Shown here: piece after piece, positions 23,801 through 32,267 of the stretch
Numbering within the stretch: position 1 is the stretch's first letter
Layout of the letters: every line of letters begins with the position of its first letter
From: Acidobacteriota bacterium
GTDB taxonomy: Bacteria; Acidobacteriota; Terriglobia; Bryobacterales; Bryobacteraceae
Direction: 5' to 3'
Assembly (NCBI GenBank): GCA_016871155.1
Contig: VFZO01000022.1
Location: 1 to 40,302, forward strand
Length of the DNA stretch: 40,302 bases
The notes under the pieces: model-generated
The model's database searches: none
What the model was told of the DNA's origin: nothing
The model's input: the letters and a program-made list of their open reading frames with translations, nothing else
Position numbers and translations under genes: made by a program

Positions 23801-24606
23801 ATTTCGCCTACTGCGACGGCACGCAGACCACCTATCAGGCCGAAATTTCCGCCGCCGGCAGCTATCGGGGATTCCTGGCCGATCTGACTCCGGGCGGTCC
23901 CCGGTTTGATTTGAACGGACTCCGCAGCGGCGTGTTTCGTGTCTCCAAACCGGGTGTGAACTGGGAGTTGGCACCGCTGGAGACTTCGTTTCAGGCCAAC
24001 AGCGTGTTGAACGCCGCCAGCTTCGCGCCGGATTTCGCGCCGGGTTCGGCGATTTCGGTCTTTGGGTTCGGACTGGCGAAATCGGGTATTCCGACGACGG
24101 TTGAGGTTGGTGGGCGGCCTGCGCCGGTGTTGTTTGCCACGCCTTTTCAGTTGAACGCAGCCCTGCCTTTGGACCTTCCGCCGGGATCCTGGCCGTTGCG
24201 AATTGTCTCCCCGTTTGGCGCGGCCGAAGCGCAGATCGACGTGCGGGACGTGGCGCCCGCGGTCTTCCGGCTGTCGCCGGCTCAGGCGGCTGTGACGAAC
24301 CAGGACAATTCGCTGAACGCGCCGAACAATCCGGCCGCCCGCGGCCAGGTGGTTGTTGTGTACGGTACCGGATTCGGCGAGGTTCGGGAGACGTCGTCTG
24401 CCCTGCGTCCAACGGCGGCGCCGGTCACCGCGCGCGTGTCCGATGTCGCACTAAACGTTGTATACGCTGGACTCACCCCTGGGGCGATTGGCCTCTACCA
24501 GTTGAACGTTCAGCTGCCGGTGGACCTGCCTCCGGGGCTGTTTCAAGCGCTGGAAATCAGCCAGGGCGGTGTGTCCGCGAACCCGGTTCCGCTCGCAATT
24601 CGTTGA
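20839..24606 (+). CDS. Giant secreted protein: LGFP-like repeats, Big domains, C39-like region, TIGR03437-like C-terminus
   Basis: From ATG 20839 the product is 1255 residues with a signal peptide (PILRFFASLACLASLRAQ); TTG 20815 is an alternative. Visible parts in order: LGFP-like segments near 109, 233, 444 and 552 (for example GATGFLGLP, GAAGLLGYP, each followed by FEGGxxxY/A), a Big_2-like Ig domain at about 274-364, an Ig-like stretch near 600-680, a Big_1-like domain at about 690-784, a region resembling peptidase C39 but lacking its cysteine (about 790-935), and a TIGR03437-like domain from about 1050 (SVLNAASFAPDFAPGSAISVFG). It is probably cell-surface or extracellular, binding cell wall or polymer. 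Directly downstream of gspD, so a likely secretion client. Confidence 0.85.
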   Translation: MPILRFFASLACLASLRAQTTVDVGTGAPDSVIAQQFVNAYFRSGFANTVVLPPLGNVRRFGTTGYIQEFQDAAKNRYALVKPNSSTASVEGVPDVFQVNYPLHDYYSSVGVGTAGFPTTDTAQCPNQPSNFCFWQLFDKKFALFAFTSAPATGGSTTFTVKDPFYTEWSNASGIVTMGPAFSAETAVTSVAGTAATVQTFHNGLVANITSGILNGRLVSVRAPVFAVYSGNGGATGFLGLPTGPEIVVGARRRQVFEGGAIEYEPGQTAVLRLPVVTVNLSSNTTTVRLKLNETFTLEAIPRAANGDVLTDRVVSWVTTNGRVVSIQANGRVATLKAAGGGVATVTAVSEGKISAAVAVSVQAPCCQVGEGAPNAILSQAFADAVTRNRLTLQLPGPSTVKRTGAGYTQEFLTAAGQRVVLALADRSPQAWVVSGPILTRHEESGGAAGLLGYPLADATPGGRQLFEGGALAGSPVQAVTGGILTRWAALSYETGAAGPPVGPSVIFSTFAASSGLMQSFREGLILNIQSGLSPNRALLVAGRVARKYLELGGPSGRMGAPVNEEVTVSGVRRQDFEGGHLDYTPGSDVVDVVENTRRPTVSVLPSIAVAGSRIRIAAGGFPDNSALRISMTGQPDFNVRVRNGAYSWDAWVPPDSPSRSVTVTALDTSTNTRAEAVYTIRSSIDARPALSIVRGDAQTGAPGTRLPIPLRVSLKDERGNPLVGVNVDFNASPGAEVAPRSAPTDINGEAETSMRLPGAAGTALATAEAVRRVVTFQVRATGTSSLNVPRLPFDGNSYAGAAAAILKFFQDRSELGAATGTVTPAAVETHLRNFCALDPQANQICDGYLNDPEVPNLWRLIPYAGGALELVPVSANELAIREALAGGTPVLVSFAQAGGASAAAVATAVTATGDLRLVDSNPNQPKSSLSEFTAAGAAIAGAVRFIPRAPAAGGFLFVARAGVGFVTGAAGTCSPAFGVPSSSGVTNFAYCDGTQTTYQAEISAAGSYRGFLADLTPGGPRFDLNGLRSGVFRVSKPGVNWELAPLETSFQANSVLNAASFAPDFAPGSAISVFGFGLAKSGIPTTVEVGGRPAPVLFATPFQLNAALPLDLPPGSWPLRIVSPFGAAEAQIDVRDVAPAVFRLSPAQAAVTNQDNSLNAPNNPAARGQVVVVYGTGFGEVRETSSALRPTAAPVTARVSDVALNVVYAGLTPGAIGLYQLNVQLPVDLPPGLFQALEISQGGVSANPVPLAIR

Positions 24607-24978
24607 TAACAATAATGATCTAGGTCATTCCGCGACACGGATACCGCGCCGGACCCCGGTTTGGCGATTCACTTGCACTAAAAAAGGCGCATTCTTCGTC
24701 CTGGTTCGGCAAGTGACTGGAAAAACAGCACTTGACTTGACCGCCAGAGGATGCTACTTGTAAAGGACAGCCTCCATGGTTAGGCGGCGTCCACTTCGCG
24801 AGAATCCGGCGAAGTCAAATAACAAAAAAACAACTCTTACAAAGCTCGCTCGTTGCTGATCGATCGCAACTAACCCGGCGGTAAAACGCCGGACCGGCAG
24901 ACCGGCAGGACGGGACGAAGCAAACACCTTGGGTTACACTTCTCAGTTTAAATTCTGATTCTTCTTAAGGAGAAGGAA
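24607..24978 (+). promoter_or_regulatory. 372-bp intergenic leader with predicted hairpins and promoter
   Basis: No gene was found here. The region holds a candidate promoter (24737-24764) and three stem-loops: 24765-24792 (7-bp stem with one bulged A), 24793-24815 (ACTTCGC pairing with GCGAAGT) and 24875-24892 (CCGGCG-GTAAAA-CGCCGG). A direct repeat GACCGGCA occurs twice at 24892-24899 and 24900-24907. The first hairpin's 5' arm would precede the predicted transcription start, so it would form only in read-through RNA. Leader RNA, small RNA or riboswitch function is possible; no known riboswitch class was recognised. Confidence 0.5.
24737..24764 (+). promoter_or_regulatory. Candidate sigma-70-type promoter for the 24979 gene
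   Basis: TTGACC (24737-24742, five of six matches to the -35 consensus) is followed after 16 bases by TGTAAA (24759-24764, four of six). A second TTGACT begins five bases earlier at 24732. A start near 24771 would give a leader of about 200 bases before the ATG at 24979. Confidence 0.45.
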
Positions 24979-26937
24979 ATGGCAGATTTCCGCAAACTGT
25001 TTCCGGCAATGGCCGGCCTCGCGCTGATGTTCGGCGCGGCGTCGACCGCCAATGCCCAGCAGGTTGCCGCGTTTTCCTGCGTTGGAAACGCTGGCGTTCC
25101 GCCGATTGTTCGCGCGGAAGGCATCACGGAGATCGTTGGTGATCTCGTTCTGAATTGTTCGGGTGGCACGCCCACCGCTCTCGGCGCCACCGTGCCGCAG
25201 ACGAACGTTCAGATCTTTTTGAACACCAACGTCACCAGCCGCTTGCTTGATGACCCCTGGAGTGAAGCTCTCCTGATGATCGACGAACCCGGCCCGGCCG
25301 CACAGCGTTATTGCACGCTGGCCGGCGGTTGCGCGATCTCCGGTGTGGGCTCCGCTGCGGGACTCGATGGCGTCGCCGATGGCGTGGACTACAACGAAGC
25401 TGGCACGAGCACGACTCTGCCGGCCAACGTGTTCATGGGCCGTCAGTCGGGCGCAAACTCGATCCTCTGGCAAGGTGTGCCGATCGATCCTCCGGGTACG
25501 ACCGCGACCCGTATCGTTCGCATCACCAACGTTCGCGCCAACGCGAACCAGCTGGGCGTTTCGAGCACCCTCATCCCAACCCAGATCGTTATGTTCATCT
25601 CGGCCACAGGCACGACGTCCGTACCGATCAACAACCCGCAACAGACGGTTGCCTTCATTCAGCCGGGCCTGAGCTTCAGCGTCCGTCAGGTGAAGAGCAG
25701 CTATCTGCAGTGCGTGTCCTGGAACAGGGACGCCTCGACGAATGACACCAAGGCCCTGAGCAACGGCGCCGGCACGGTTGTCCGTTATGGGGAAGGCTTC
25801 GCCAGCTCGTTCAAGCGCCGCAACGCGGCGATGAACCCGGATGGCGACACCGCCCCGACGGCTCTGATCAATCAGAACGACCCTGGCGCGATCTACAACA
25901 CCGAGAGCGGTTTCTATAACCAGAACGTGGTCCTCGGTGGCGGTTCGACCGCGTTGCGTGGCCTGACCTCCGCTGGCCTGGCCGATCATGGCACCCGCCT
26001 GATGGCCCGGTTTGCGAACATCCCGGCTGGGCTTGGCCTCTACGTCTCCATCTACACCGTCTCCTCGACGGGTGATGGTTGCGCGGGCAATCCTTGCATC
26101 AACGGCCGCAGCACGACGACGGCTCCGCTGTCCGGCCGCGCTGCCCGCTTGGTTTCGACGGATTCGGCCGGCGCCGGCGTGGGCTTCAGCCCCGTCAAGG
26201 CGACCAACACCGAGACCGTTTCGATCAACGGCGGCACCACTGGCTTCCAGACCGCTCCGATCGCGCTCAGCAATGGCGCGGGCACGGCGGTTTGGGAAGT
26301 GTACAATGCGGATCCGCTGCAGGTTCATACCTTTGAATTTGCGGTAGCCGCGGCGTATACGGCCAACACCTCGAACAACCTGCCGGGTCTCGGCACGGCC
26401 ACTGTCGCTGGCAGCTTCGCGCCGCTCAGCACGGTGACGACGGCTTCGGCCTCGGCGCCGGTTCCGCGTTTCGCTGACACCAGCGTCGCCCGGAACATGT
26501 TCGTGGTCAGCGCTTGCACGACCAACATCCTCTTCCAGTTCCTGACCAACCAGGCCGGCTTCGACAGCGGCTTCGCGATCAGCAACACGTCGACGGATCC
26601 GTTTGGTACGGCACCGCAGTCCGGTCCTTGCAAGCTGAACTACTACGGTGAGACCACCGGTGGCGGCGCTGCTCCGGCAGCCCAGACCTCCGCGGTCGTG
26701 CCGAGCGGCAAGCAGCTTGTGGCCGTTCTGTCCACTGGCGGTAACTATGGAATCGCGGCCACGCCGGGCTTCCAGGGTTACATGATTGCACAGTGCTCCT
26801 TCCAGTACGCACACGGCTTCGCCTTCATCAGCGACGTCGGCGCGAATCGCGTTTCGGAGTCTTACCAGGCTCTGATCCTCGACAAGGGCGGTATCGACCG
26901 GAACACTCCGTTCCAGTCCGAAATCCTGGGTCACTAG
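24979..26937 (+). CDS. Large secreted protein of unknown family
   Basis: The 652-residue product has a classic signal peptide cleaved after ANA (residue 26) and a strong ribosome binding site (AAGGAGAAGGAA before the ATG). I do not recognise the family. The mature protein is rich in Thr, Ser, Ala, Gly and Asn, with no membrane segment, and appears beta-rich; pairs of cysteines (for example CTLAGGC, CAGNPC and others near 505-545) suggest disulfides. The strong RBS, long leader and dedicated strong terminator suggest an abundant single-gene product, perhaps a surface-layer or extracellular structural protein. Its location behind the type II secretion operon makes it a candidate client. Confidence 0.8.
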   Translation: MADFRKLFPAMAGLALMFGAASTANAQQVAAFSCVGNAGVPPIVRAEGITEIVGDLVLNCSGGTPTALGATVPQTNVQIFLNTNVTSRLLDDPWSEALLMIDEPGPAAQRYCTLAGGCAISGVGSAAGLDGVADGVDYNEAGTSTTLPANVFMGRQSGANSILWQGVPIDPPGTTATRIVRITNVRANANQLGVSSTLIPTQIVMFISATGTTSVPINNPQQTVAFIQPGLSFSVRQVKSSYLQCVSWNRDASTNDTKALSNGAGTVVRYGEGFASSFKRRNAAMNPDGDTAPTALINQNDPGAIYNTESGFYNQNVVLGGGSTALRGLTSAGLADHGTRLMARFANIPAGLGLYVSIYTVSSTGDGCAGNPCINGRSTTTAPLSGRAARLVSTDSAGAGVGFSPVKATNTETVSINGGTTGFQTAPIALSNGAGTAVWEVYNADPLQVHTFEFAVAAAYTANTSNNLPGLGTATVAGSFAPLSTVTTASASAPVPRFADTSVARNMFVVSACTTNILFQFLTNQAGFDSGFAISNTSTDPFGTAPQSGPCKLNYYGETTGGGAAPAAQTSAVVPSGKQLVAVLSTGGNYGIAATPGFQGYMIAQCSFQYAHGFAFISDVGANRVSESYQALILDKGGIDRNTPFQSEILGH

Positions 26938-27156
26938 ACAGTCATCGCCTCTGGCGAGACAACGAAACGGGGGAGGCTTCGGCCTCCCCCGTTTTCGTTT
27001 CCGTAACGTAAAATTCGCCAAACCTCCGCGATTTCTAAGGTTTGCAGTCTATCCGGTAGACCCGGAAGGTGATATCCTCTAAGGTGACGCTGGCCCAGGC
27101 CAGCGCGCGTGACTCCGCTCTCCGCGTCTACTCTTACTCCACGACACGAGGTCTCA
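26938..27156. other. Intergenic region: terminator, small inverted repeat, start region of next gene
   Basis: After the terminator at 26961-26999 the only structure seen is a short inverted repeat at 27047-27061 (GTCTA-TCCGG-TAGAC). No convincing -10/-35 pair was identified for the next gene, although an A/T-richer patch near 27070-27080 could contain it. Confidence 0.4.
26961..26999 (+). terminator. Strong intrinsic terminator after the 24979 gene
   Basis: A perfect 10-bp stem CGGGGGAGGC (26968-26977) pairs with 26982-26991 across a TTCG tetraloop and is followed by TTTTCGTTT. A-rich bases upstream (AACGAAA) extend the pairing with the T tract. The element starts about 24 bases after the stop codon. 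Confidence 0.92.
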
Positions 27157-30100
27157 ATGTCCCTCCTTCGACGGACTCCGCAGCTTGCTGCATGCGTTAC
27201 TCTGGCCGCCATCGGCGCCTTTGCCCAGACGCAGTCCCCCACGAATCTGTTTCTCCTGCCGAATTCGTCGTCAACGACGCCCACGGTGAGTGCGTTTCGT
27301 ACCGATCCGTTCTCGATTTTCTCCACATTCCAGGCGCAGCCCGGCGCCAGTTTCATTCAACTGCATCCGAATGGGCAGAAGCTCTATGTGGGCGCCCGGT
27401 CCGGGGCCGACACACTGATTGTGGTGGACGCTGTGAATACGTCGAATATTCAAAAGCGCCTGAACCTCGGCCAGGGAGAGGCGATGGCAATTTCGCCGGA
27501 CGGACGACGGCTGGTTGTAGTCGCCGGTTCGGCCCACATCATCGATACCACCAGCGATGTCGTGGTGGCAGCGCTATCGGATGTCGGGAACTCCCCGAGC
27601 GATGTTGCCATCGCGCTGGACGGATCCCGGGCCTTCGTCTTGTCGCCCACCAGCAATCGCTTGACCGCGATCGACCTGAATACGAACCAGATCGCCGGCT
27701 CGCCTGTGACGGTGTCCGGGAACGCCAGCAGCGTCACGGTCGGTCCCGACGGCATGGTTTACGTCACCGCCACCAACGTCGTCCAGATCATCGATGGGCG
27801 CAGCATGACGATCGTCCGCGACATTCAACTCAACGCGACGCCCACCCGCCTTAGCTTTACCCCGGATGGCCAGTTCGCGCTATCCACCAATCGCACTCCG
27901 CTCACGGGATCGTCGATTTTGCTATTCGACATTCGCGATCCGAAGCTTGCCTCCTCGATTCCGAATTTCAACGTGATCTTCGACAAGATCCTGTTTGTAG
28001 CCGGCAATCGCGCATATGCGTTCTCGAATTCGAACCAGTCGATTGTGGAAGTCAGCATCAACCCGTTCAACGTCAATCCCGTGTCATTTTCGGGAATCGG
28101 CGACTCCGACATTCGCAACATCACCGACATCGCAATCTCCAACGAACTTCCGAATGCGAGATTCCTGTTCATTGCGCAGGCCGGCACGATCCGCCGGATC
28201 GATATGGGTTCGATTCCGGGCACGGCCGCGGGGCAGGTCGCGATTCCGGCGCAGCCCGGACCGCTTGTTTTCACTTCGGCGCAGAACACCGGAACTCCGA
28301 CGACCGTCCTGGCCTACAACAACGCCCAAACCACTACGCCGGGCGGCACCTACCGGCCGCTGGTCGCGCGTGTCACCGATTCGTTCGGCCGGCCGCTGTT
28401 TGCCGTGAACGTCACGTTCACTTCGGATAATCCGAGCGCCCAGATTCTAGGCGCGCAGGTGACCACCAACACCCAGGGATACGCCATAACCACCGTCGTG
28501 GCGCCCAGCACCTCCGGGACGTTTAACGTCACCGCGTCAGCGGGTCCAGGGCCTAACGCTCCTTCCGCCAACTACGTTTTGACAACCTCGGCGGGTTCGA
28601 CCGGCGGAACAGCGACCGGGCTGCTGAGTATCGCCAGCGGGAATGGTCAGATCGTCCCTGAACAGTTCCTGCTAACCGACCCGTTGAGCGTGCGTGTGCG
28701 CGACAGCGCGGGTAACCCGGTTGCCAACCAAACCATTACTTTCACGCTCGTCACCGGCAACGGTACGATGGCGAGTTCCACCGCCCAAGGCATTTCACTG
28801 CCGAACACCGTTTGCTCCGGCAACTCCTGCACGGCCACTACCGACGCTCAGGGCATCGCTTCGGCGAGCTTCCTGGCGACGGCGGTACCGCCTGGATTCT
28901 CCTTCCTGCCGCAGACCATTTCCGCCTCGAACGGGCAAGCCACGGTGAACTTCGTGGTCACGACGCTCCTGAGCGCATTGCCCGGCGGCGGGCAGGCGGC
29001 CCAGCCCGTCGTTGAGCGGATCAAGCCGACCGATGGGCTGATCGTCGCACAGGCCGGCACGACGCTGAATGAAGCCGTTGTTGTAAAAGTCATCGCCGCG
29101 TCCGGTATTCAAGCCGGCCAGGCGATTCCAAACATCGCCCTGCGCGTCAGGGCTGAAAATTCCGATCCGCTGCTCGGTCCCACGGCGACTTGCGCGGGAG
29201 AAGGGGAAGCGCCTTTGACCGATGCCCAGGGCGTCGCTACCTGTAATCTGCGCGTTGGCGGACGGTTAGGGCGAACGACTCTGACTGCCAACATCGGCAG
29301 CGCGCTGACGTTGGGCGGCGCTACCATCAATCTGGAGGTTCGGCCTGGCCCGCCGTCGGTTCTCCGGCTCGTGCAGGGTAACAATCAGAGCGGCAATCCG
29401 GGTCAGCGCCTGAGCCTCGCCTTTGTGGCCGAGGTCCAGGATGCGTTTGGCAACGTCCTCCCCGCACAGGCCGTCAACTGGGAAGTTGCCACTCCCAACT
29501 CAATCACGCTCGCCAATATCGTCTCGGTTTCCGATTCAAACGGCCGCGTTTCGGCCCTGGGAACGCTCGGTTCCATCGCGGGTACGAATCAGGTCCGCGT
29601 GCGTATCGGCAACGTCGTGACGACCTTTAACTTCACGACAAATCTGACCATTAGTGCGCTGAACAAGGTCTCAGGCGACGGACAGACAGCGATAATCAAT
29701 CAGCCGTTCCCGCAGTCGCTGGTTGTGGAAGTCCGCGACGAGCGCGGCGGGGCCGTACCGAATCAGAGCGTCGCCTGGGTGGTGGCCAGCGGTTCGGCAA
29801 CGGTTAGCAACTCCGCGGTCACGACGGATTCGAGCGGCCGGTCCTCGGTGACGGTTCGCGCCGGCGGCACGGCGGGGCCGGTTGAAGTTCGCGCCACACT
29901 CGGCGGCCGCACACAGTCGTTCAACCTGACGGTTCGTCCTCCGGGCCCGGTGGTTTCGGCGGCCGGTATCGTCACAACCGCCCGTAACCAGGCCGGCATC
30001 GTTCCTTGCGGACTCGCGACGGTCTTCGGCAGCAACCTGGCACCGGGAATCAACGGTATCGTCAACCTCAACTTCCTTGGGGTAGGCGCGCTGCCGACGT

Positions 30101-30693
30101 CCTACAACGGCCTGGAAATCATCATCGCCGGCGTGGCATCGCCGATCGTGGCGGTGGCGAATCAGAACGGTCAGGAATCGGTAATCATCCAGGTGCCCTG
30201 CGAAGTGGCGGCCCCTGGCACCACTTCGGTCACTATCCGCATCCCTGGCGCCGCCGGGCAGGTGGATGGTGTGCAGGTCTTCCGCGCTGCGCCGGGCATT
30301 TTCGAAACGCCTGCCAGCGGGAGCCAGCGCGCATACGCCGCCGTCATCCGCTCCGATGGGAGCTACGTGACGCCGGCGAATCCGGCTCTCCGCGGTGAAG
30401 TGGTGTATGCGGCGATGACGGGCCTGGGCCTGGTCAATCCCGCAACGGGCACGAATCGCACCGGAACCGGCGGCCAGCTCGTGAATGCCGGTCTGGTGGT
30501 TGGCGTGAACGATCAGGGCGTACGGATCGTCTCGGCCAGCTACGCCATCAGCATGGTGGGCGTGTACTGGGTCGGGTTCGAAGTTCCCGCCGATTCCGCG
30601 CCGGGGCTGTTCCGCAGCTTCAGCGTTGCGGCGGAGGCTCCGAACGGCTCTCTGGTGTTCTCCAACGGAAGCACGATCGCCGCGATTCAGTAA
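27157..30693 (+). CDS. Giant secreted protein: beta-propeller, Big_1-like repeats, TIGR03437-like C-terminus
   Basis: The chosen ATG follows GAGG at a normal distance and gives 1178 residues with a signal peptide ending at AFAQ (about residue 23); an earlier in-frame ATG at 27109 would bury the signal. Residues 40-370 form a YncE/WD40-like beta-propeller (repeated DG..LYV, ISPDGRRLVV, FTPDGQFAL). Then come about five bacterial Ig-like (Big_1) domains, roughly 388-478, 488-600, 620-728, 728-828 and 835-928, with the V.D..GNPV...V.F pattern and T.xxG.A hinge. From 928 on a TIGR03437-like domain (SAAGIVTTA, LATVFGSNLA) ends the protein. It is likely an extracellular or surface adhesin-type protein. 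Confidence 0.87.
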   Translation: MSLLRRTPQLAACVTLAAIGAFAQTQSPTNLFLLPNSSSTTPTVSAFRTDPFSIFSTFQAQPGASFIQLHPNGQKLYVGARSGADTLIVVDAVNTSNIQKRLNLGQGEAMAISPDGRRLVVVAGSAHIIDTTSDVVVAALSDVGNSPSDVAIALDGSRAFVLSPTSNRLTAIDLNTNQIAGSPVTVSGNASSVTVGPDGMVYVTATNVVQIIDGRSMTIVRDIQLNATPTRLSFTPDGQFALSTNRTPLTGSSILLFDIRDPKLASSIPNFNVIFDKILFVAGNRAYAFSNSNQSIVEVSINPFNVNPVSFSGIGDSDIRNITDIAISNELPNARFLFIAQAGTIRRIDMGSIPGTAAGQVAIPAQPGPLVFTSAQNTGTPTTVLAYNNAQTTTPGGTYRPLVARVTDSFGRPLFAVNVTFTSDNPSAQILGAQVTTNTQGYAITTVVAPSTSGTFNVTASAGPGPNAPSANYVLTTSAGSTGGTATGLLSIASGNGQIVPEQFLLTDPLSVRVRDSAGNPVANQTITFTLVTGNGTMASSTAQGISLPNTVCSGNSCTATTDAQGIASASFLATAVPPGFSFLPQTISASNGQATVNFVVTTLLSALPGGGQAAQPVVERIKPTDGLIVAQAGTTLNEAVVVKVIAASGIQAGQAIPNIALRVRAENSDPLLGPTATCAGEGEAPLTDAQGVATCNLRVGGRLGRTTLTANIGSALTLGGATINLEVRPGPPSVLRLVQGNNQSGNPGQRLSLAFVAEVQDAFGNVLPAQAVNWEVATPNSITLANIVSVSDSNGRVSALGTLGSIAGTNQVRVRIGNVVTTFNFTTNLTISALNKVSGDGQTAIINQPFPQSLVVEVRDERGGAVPNQSVAWVVASGSATVSNSAVTTDSSGRSSVTVRAGGTAGPVEVRATLGGRTQSFNLTVRPPGPVVSAAGIVTTARNQAGIVPCGLATVFGSNLAPGINGIVNLNFLGVGALPTSYNGLEIIIAGVASPIVAVANQNGQESVIIQVPCEVAAPGTTSVTIRIPGAAGQVDGVQVFRAAPGIFETPASGSQRAYAAVIRSDGSYVTPANPALRGEVVYAAMTGLGLVNPATGTNRTGTGGQLVNAGLVVGVNDQGVRIVSASYAISMVGVYWVGFEVPADSAPGLFRSFSVAAEAPNGSLVFSNGSTIAAIQ

Positions 30694-30706
30694 TTCCGGC
30701 AAAAGA

Positions 30707-30745
30707 AAAAAGCGGGACCGGCACTCGATGCCGGTCCCGCTTTTT
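30707..30745 (+). terminator. Intrinsic terminator between the giant protein gene and gatB
   Basis: A perfect 17-bp stem, AAAAAGCGGGACCGGCA pairing with its complement across a CTCGA loop, ends in TTTTT. It begins 14 bases after the stop. Because A and T runs flank both sides it could act in both directions. Its 3' end abuts the gatB -10 element. Confidence 0.93.
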
Positions 30746-30750
30746 ATAAT
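30745..30750 (+). promoter_or_regulatory. Perfect -10 hexamer immediately upstream of gatB
   Basis: TATAAT lies six bases before the ATG at 30757, which would place the transcription start at or next to the start codon and give a leaderless mRNA. The -35 position falls in the terminator stem and has no TTGACA-like sequence. GGTGG at 30751-30755 is too close to the ATG for normal Shine-Dalgarno use. Confidence 0.5.
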
Positions 30751-30756
30751 GGTGGA

Positions 30757-32187
30757 ATGTCCTCCGAATGGGAGCCCGTAATCGGGCTGGAAGTCCACTG
30801 CCAGCTCGCCACCAAGACTAAAATCTTTTGCAGTTGTCCGGTGGAGACCGGCAGCGACCCCAACACCAACGTGTGCCCGGTCTGCCTGGGGCTGCCAGGG
30901 GCACTGCCCGTGCTGAGCCGCGACGCCGTGGAACTGGCCATACAGGGCGCGCTGGCGCTGAATTGCGAAGTGCAGCCGGCCAGCGTTTTCGCCCGCAAAA
31001 ACTACTTCTATCCGGACCTGCCCAAGGGCTACCAGATCTCGCAGTACGACAAGCCGTACGCGCTGCGCGGCTGGCTCGACATCGGCGGGAAGAGAATTGG
31101 CATTACGCGGATCCATATGGAGGACGACGCGGGCAAGTCCCAGCACGACGGATTCCGGGATTCCGACCGCTATACCTATGTGGATTTGAACCGCTCCGGC
31201 ACGCCGCTAATCGAGATTGTCTCCGAGCCCGATGTTCGCTCCGCCGATGAGGCGGTGGCCTATATGACCGCGGTGAAGCAGGCGTTGGAGTTCGCCGGCG
31301 TATCCCTGTGCGACATGGAAAAAGGCCATCTCCGCTGCGACGCCAATGTGAGCGTCCGCCGGAAAGGCGAGGAGAGGTTCGGTACGAGAACGGAGACCAA
31401 GAACGTGAACTCGTTCCGGTTTCTGAAGCAGGCGATCGAATACGAGATTGAACGGCAGATCGGCGTGCTGGAATCCGGCGGGCGAATTGTGCAGGAGACG
31501 CGCCTGTTCGACGCCAATTCCGGCGAAACCTTCTCGATGCGGTCCAAGGAGGACGCGCACGACTACCGGTATTTTCCGGAACCCGATCTCGTGCCGCTTC
31601 GCATCGGTGAGAAGTGGTTGCGCGCCGTCTCCTCGGCGATGCCGGAGATGCCCCAGGCGCGCCGCGCGCGTTTTCGCAGCCAGTACGGGCTGAGCGAGTA
31701 CGACGTGGACGTCCTAACGGCCACACGCGATACGGCGGACTACTTTGAGCGCGCGGCCACGGCCGCCGGCGACGCGAAAGCCGCGGCGAACTGGGTCATG
31801 GGCGACTTGGCCGCGGCGCTGAAGGAGGCCGGGAAAGAGATCGGCGCGTGTCCGGTTCCGGCGGAAAATCTGGGCGCCCTGGTGCGGTTGATCGCAAGCG
31901 GCGAGCTTTCCGGCAAGTTGGCGAAAGAGATCTTTCCGAAGATGTTCGCCACCGGCGGCGCACCAGCCGAAATTATGGAACGCGAAGGACTGAAACAGAT
32001 TTCCGATGCCGGCGCGATCGAGAAGATCATCGACGGGATTATCGCCGCCAATCCGAAACAGGTGGAACAGTTCCGCGGCGGGAAATCCACGGTTTTGGGC
32101 TTCTTTACCGGCCAAGTGATGAAGGCGACCAAAGGGCAGGCGAATCCCGGAGTGGTGAACGCGCTGCTGGCCGAAAAACTCAAATAA
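30757..32187 (+). CDS. gatB: Aspartyl/glutamyl-tRNA(Asn/Gln) amidotransferase subunit B
   Basis: The 476-residue protein has the GatB kinase-like core: [17 protein letters not shown], zinc-type cysteines C25/C27 and C40/C43 (CSC...CPVC), [31 protein letters not shown], and [12 protein letters not shown], followed by the YqeY-like tRNA-binding tail. With GatA and GatC it converts Glu-tRNA(Gln) or Asp-tRNA(Asn) to the amide form in the cytoplasm. Length is normal. gatA and gatC are not in this window, so the complex genes are dispersed. It has its own compact promoter region just after a terminator. Confidence 0.97.
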   Translation: MSSEWEPVIGLEVHCQLATKTKIFCSCPVETGSDPNTNVCPVCLGLPGALPVLSRDAVELAIQGALALNCEVQPASVFARKNYFYPDLPKGYQISQYDKPYALRGWLDIGGKRIGITRIHMEDDAGKSQHDGFRDSDRYTYVDLNRSGTPLIEIVSEPDVRSADEAVAYMTAVKQALEFAGVSLCDMEKGHLRCDANVSVRRKGEERFGTRTETKNVNSFRFLKQAIEYEIERQIGVLESGGRIVQETRLFDANSGETFSMRSKEDAHDYRYFPEPDLVPLRIGEKWLRAVSSAMPEMPQARRARFRSQYGLSEYDVDVLTATRDTADYFERAATAAGDAKAAANWVMGDLAAALKEAGKEIGACPVPAENLGALVRLIASGELSGKLAKEIFPKMFATGGAPAEIMEREGLKQISDAGAIEKIIDGIIAANPKQVEQFRGGKSTVLGFFTGQVMKATKGQANPGVVNALLAEKLK

Positions 32188-32267
32188 ACACCTTCCCCTG
32201 CCAGGGGTTCCTGAGCGATATTGAAGAGTAGGTACGCCCTCGGCTGTATGACCCCGGAACCCGCGCG

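Noticed and set aside
24841-24960. Possible c-di-GMP or other known riboswitch in the 24979 leader
   Set aside because: Some short matches (GGGACG.AGCAAA) but the conserved core and stem order of GEMM or other classes I know were not found.
24943-27021. 692-codon open frame on the minus strand opposite the secreted protein at 24979
   Set aside because: It mirrors the real gene, which has a strong RBS, signal peptide and terminator. The antisense product is Arg/Gly/Ala-rich with no domain, as expected of codon bias in GC-rich DNA.
27109-27156. Earlier ATG (27109) as start of the propeller/Big_1 protein
   Set aside because: It would put 16 residues before a standard signal peptide; the ATG at 27157 has GAGG at a proper distance.
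29671-31146. 491-codon minus-strand frame across the end of the giant protein gene, the terminator and the start of gatB
   Set aside because: It crosses a strong terminator and the conserved gatB N-terminus, and its product has no recognisable feature.
32197-32213. Small stem CCCCT-GCC-AGGGG after gatB as a terminator
   Set aside because: Only five base pairs and no T tract; not reported as a terminator.
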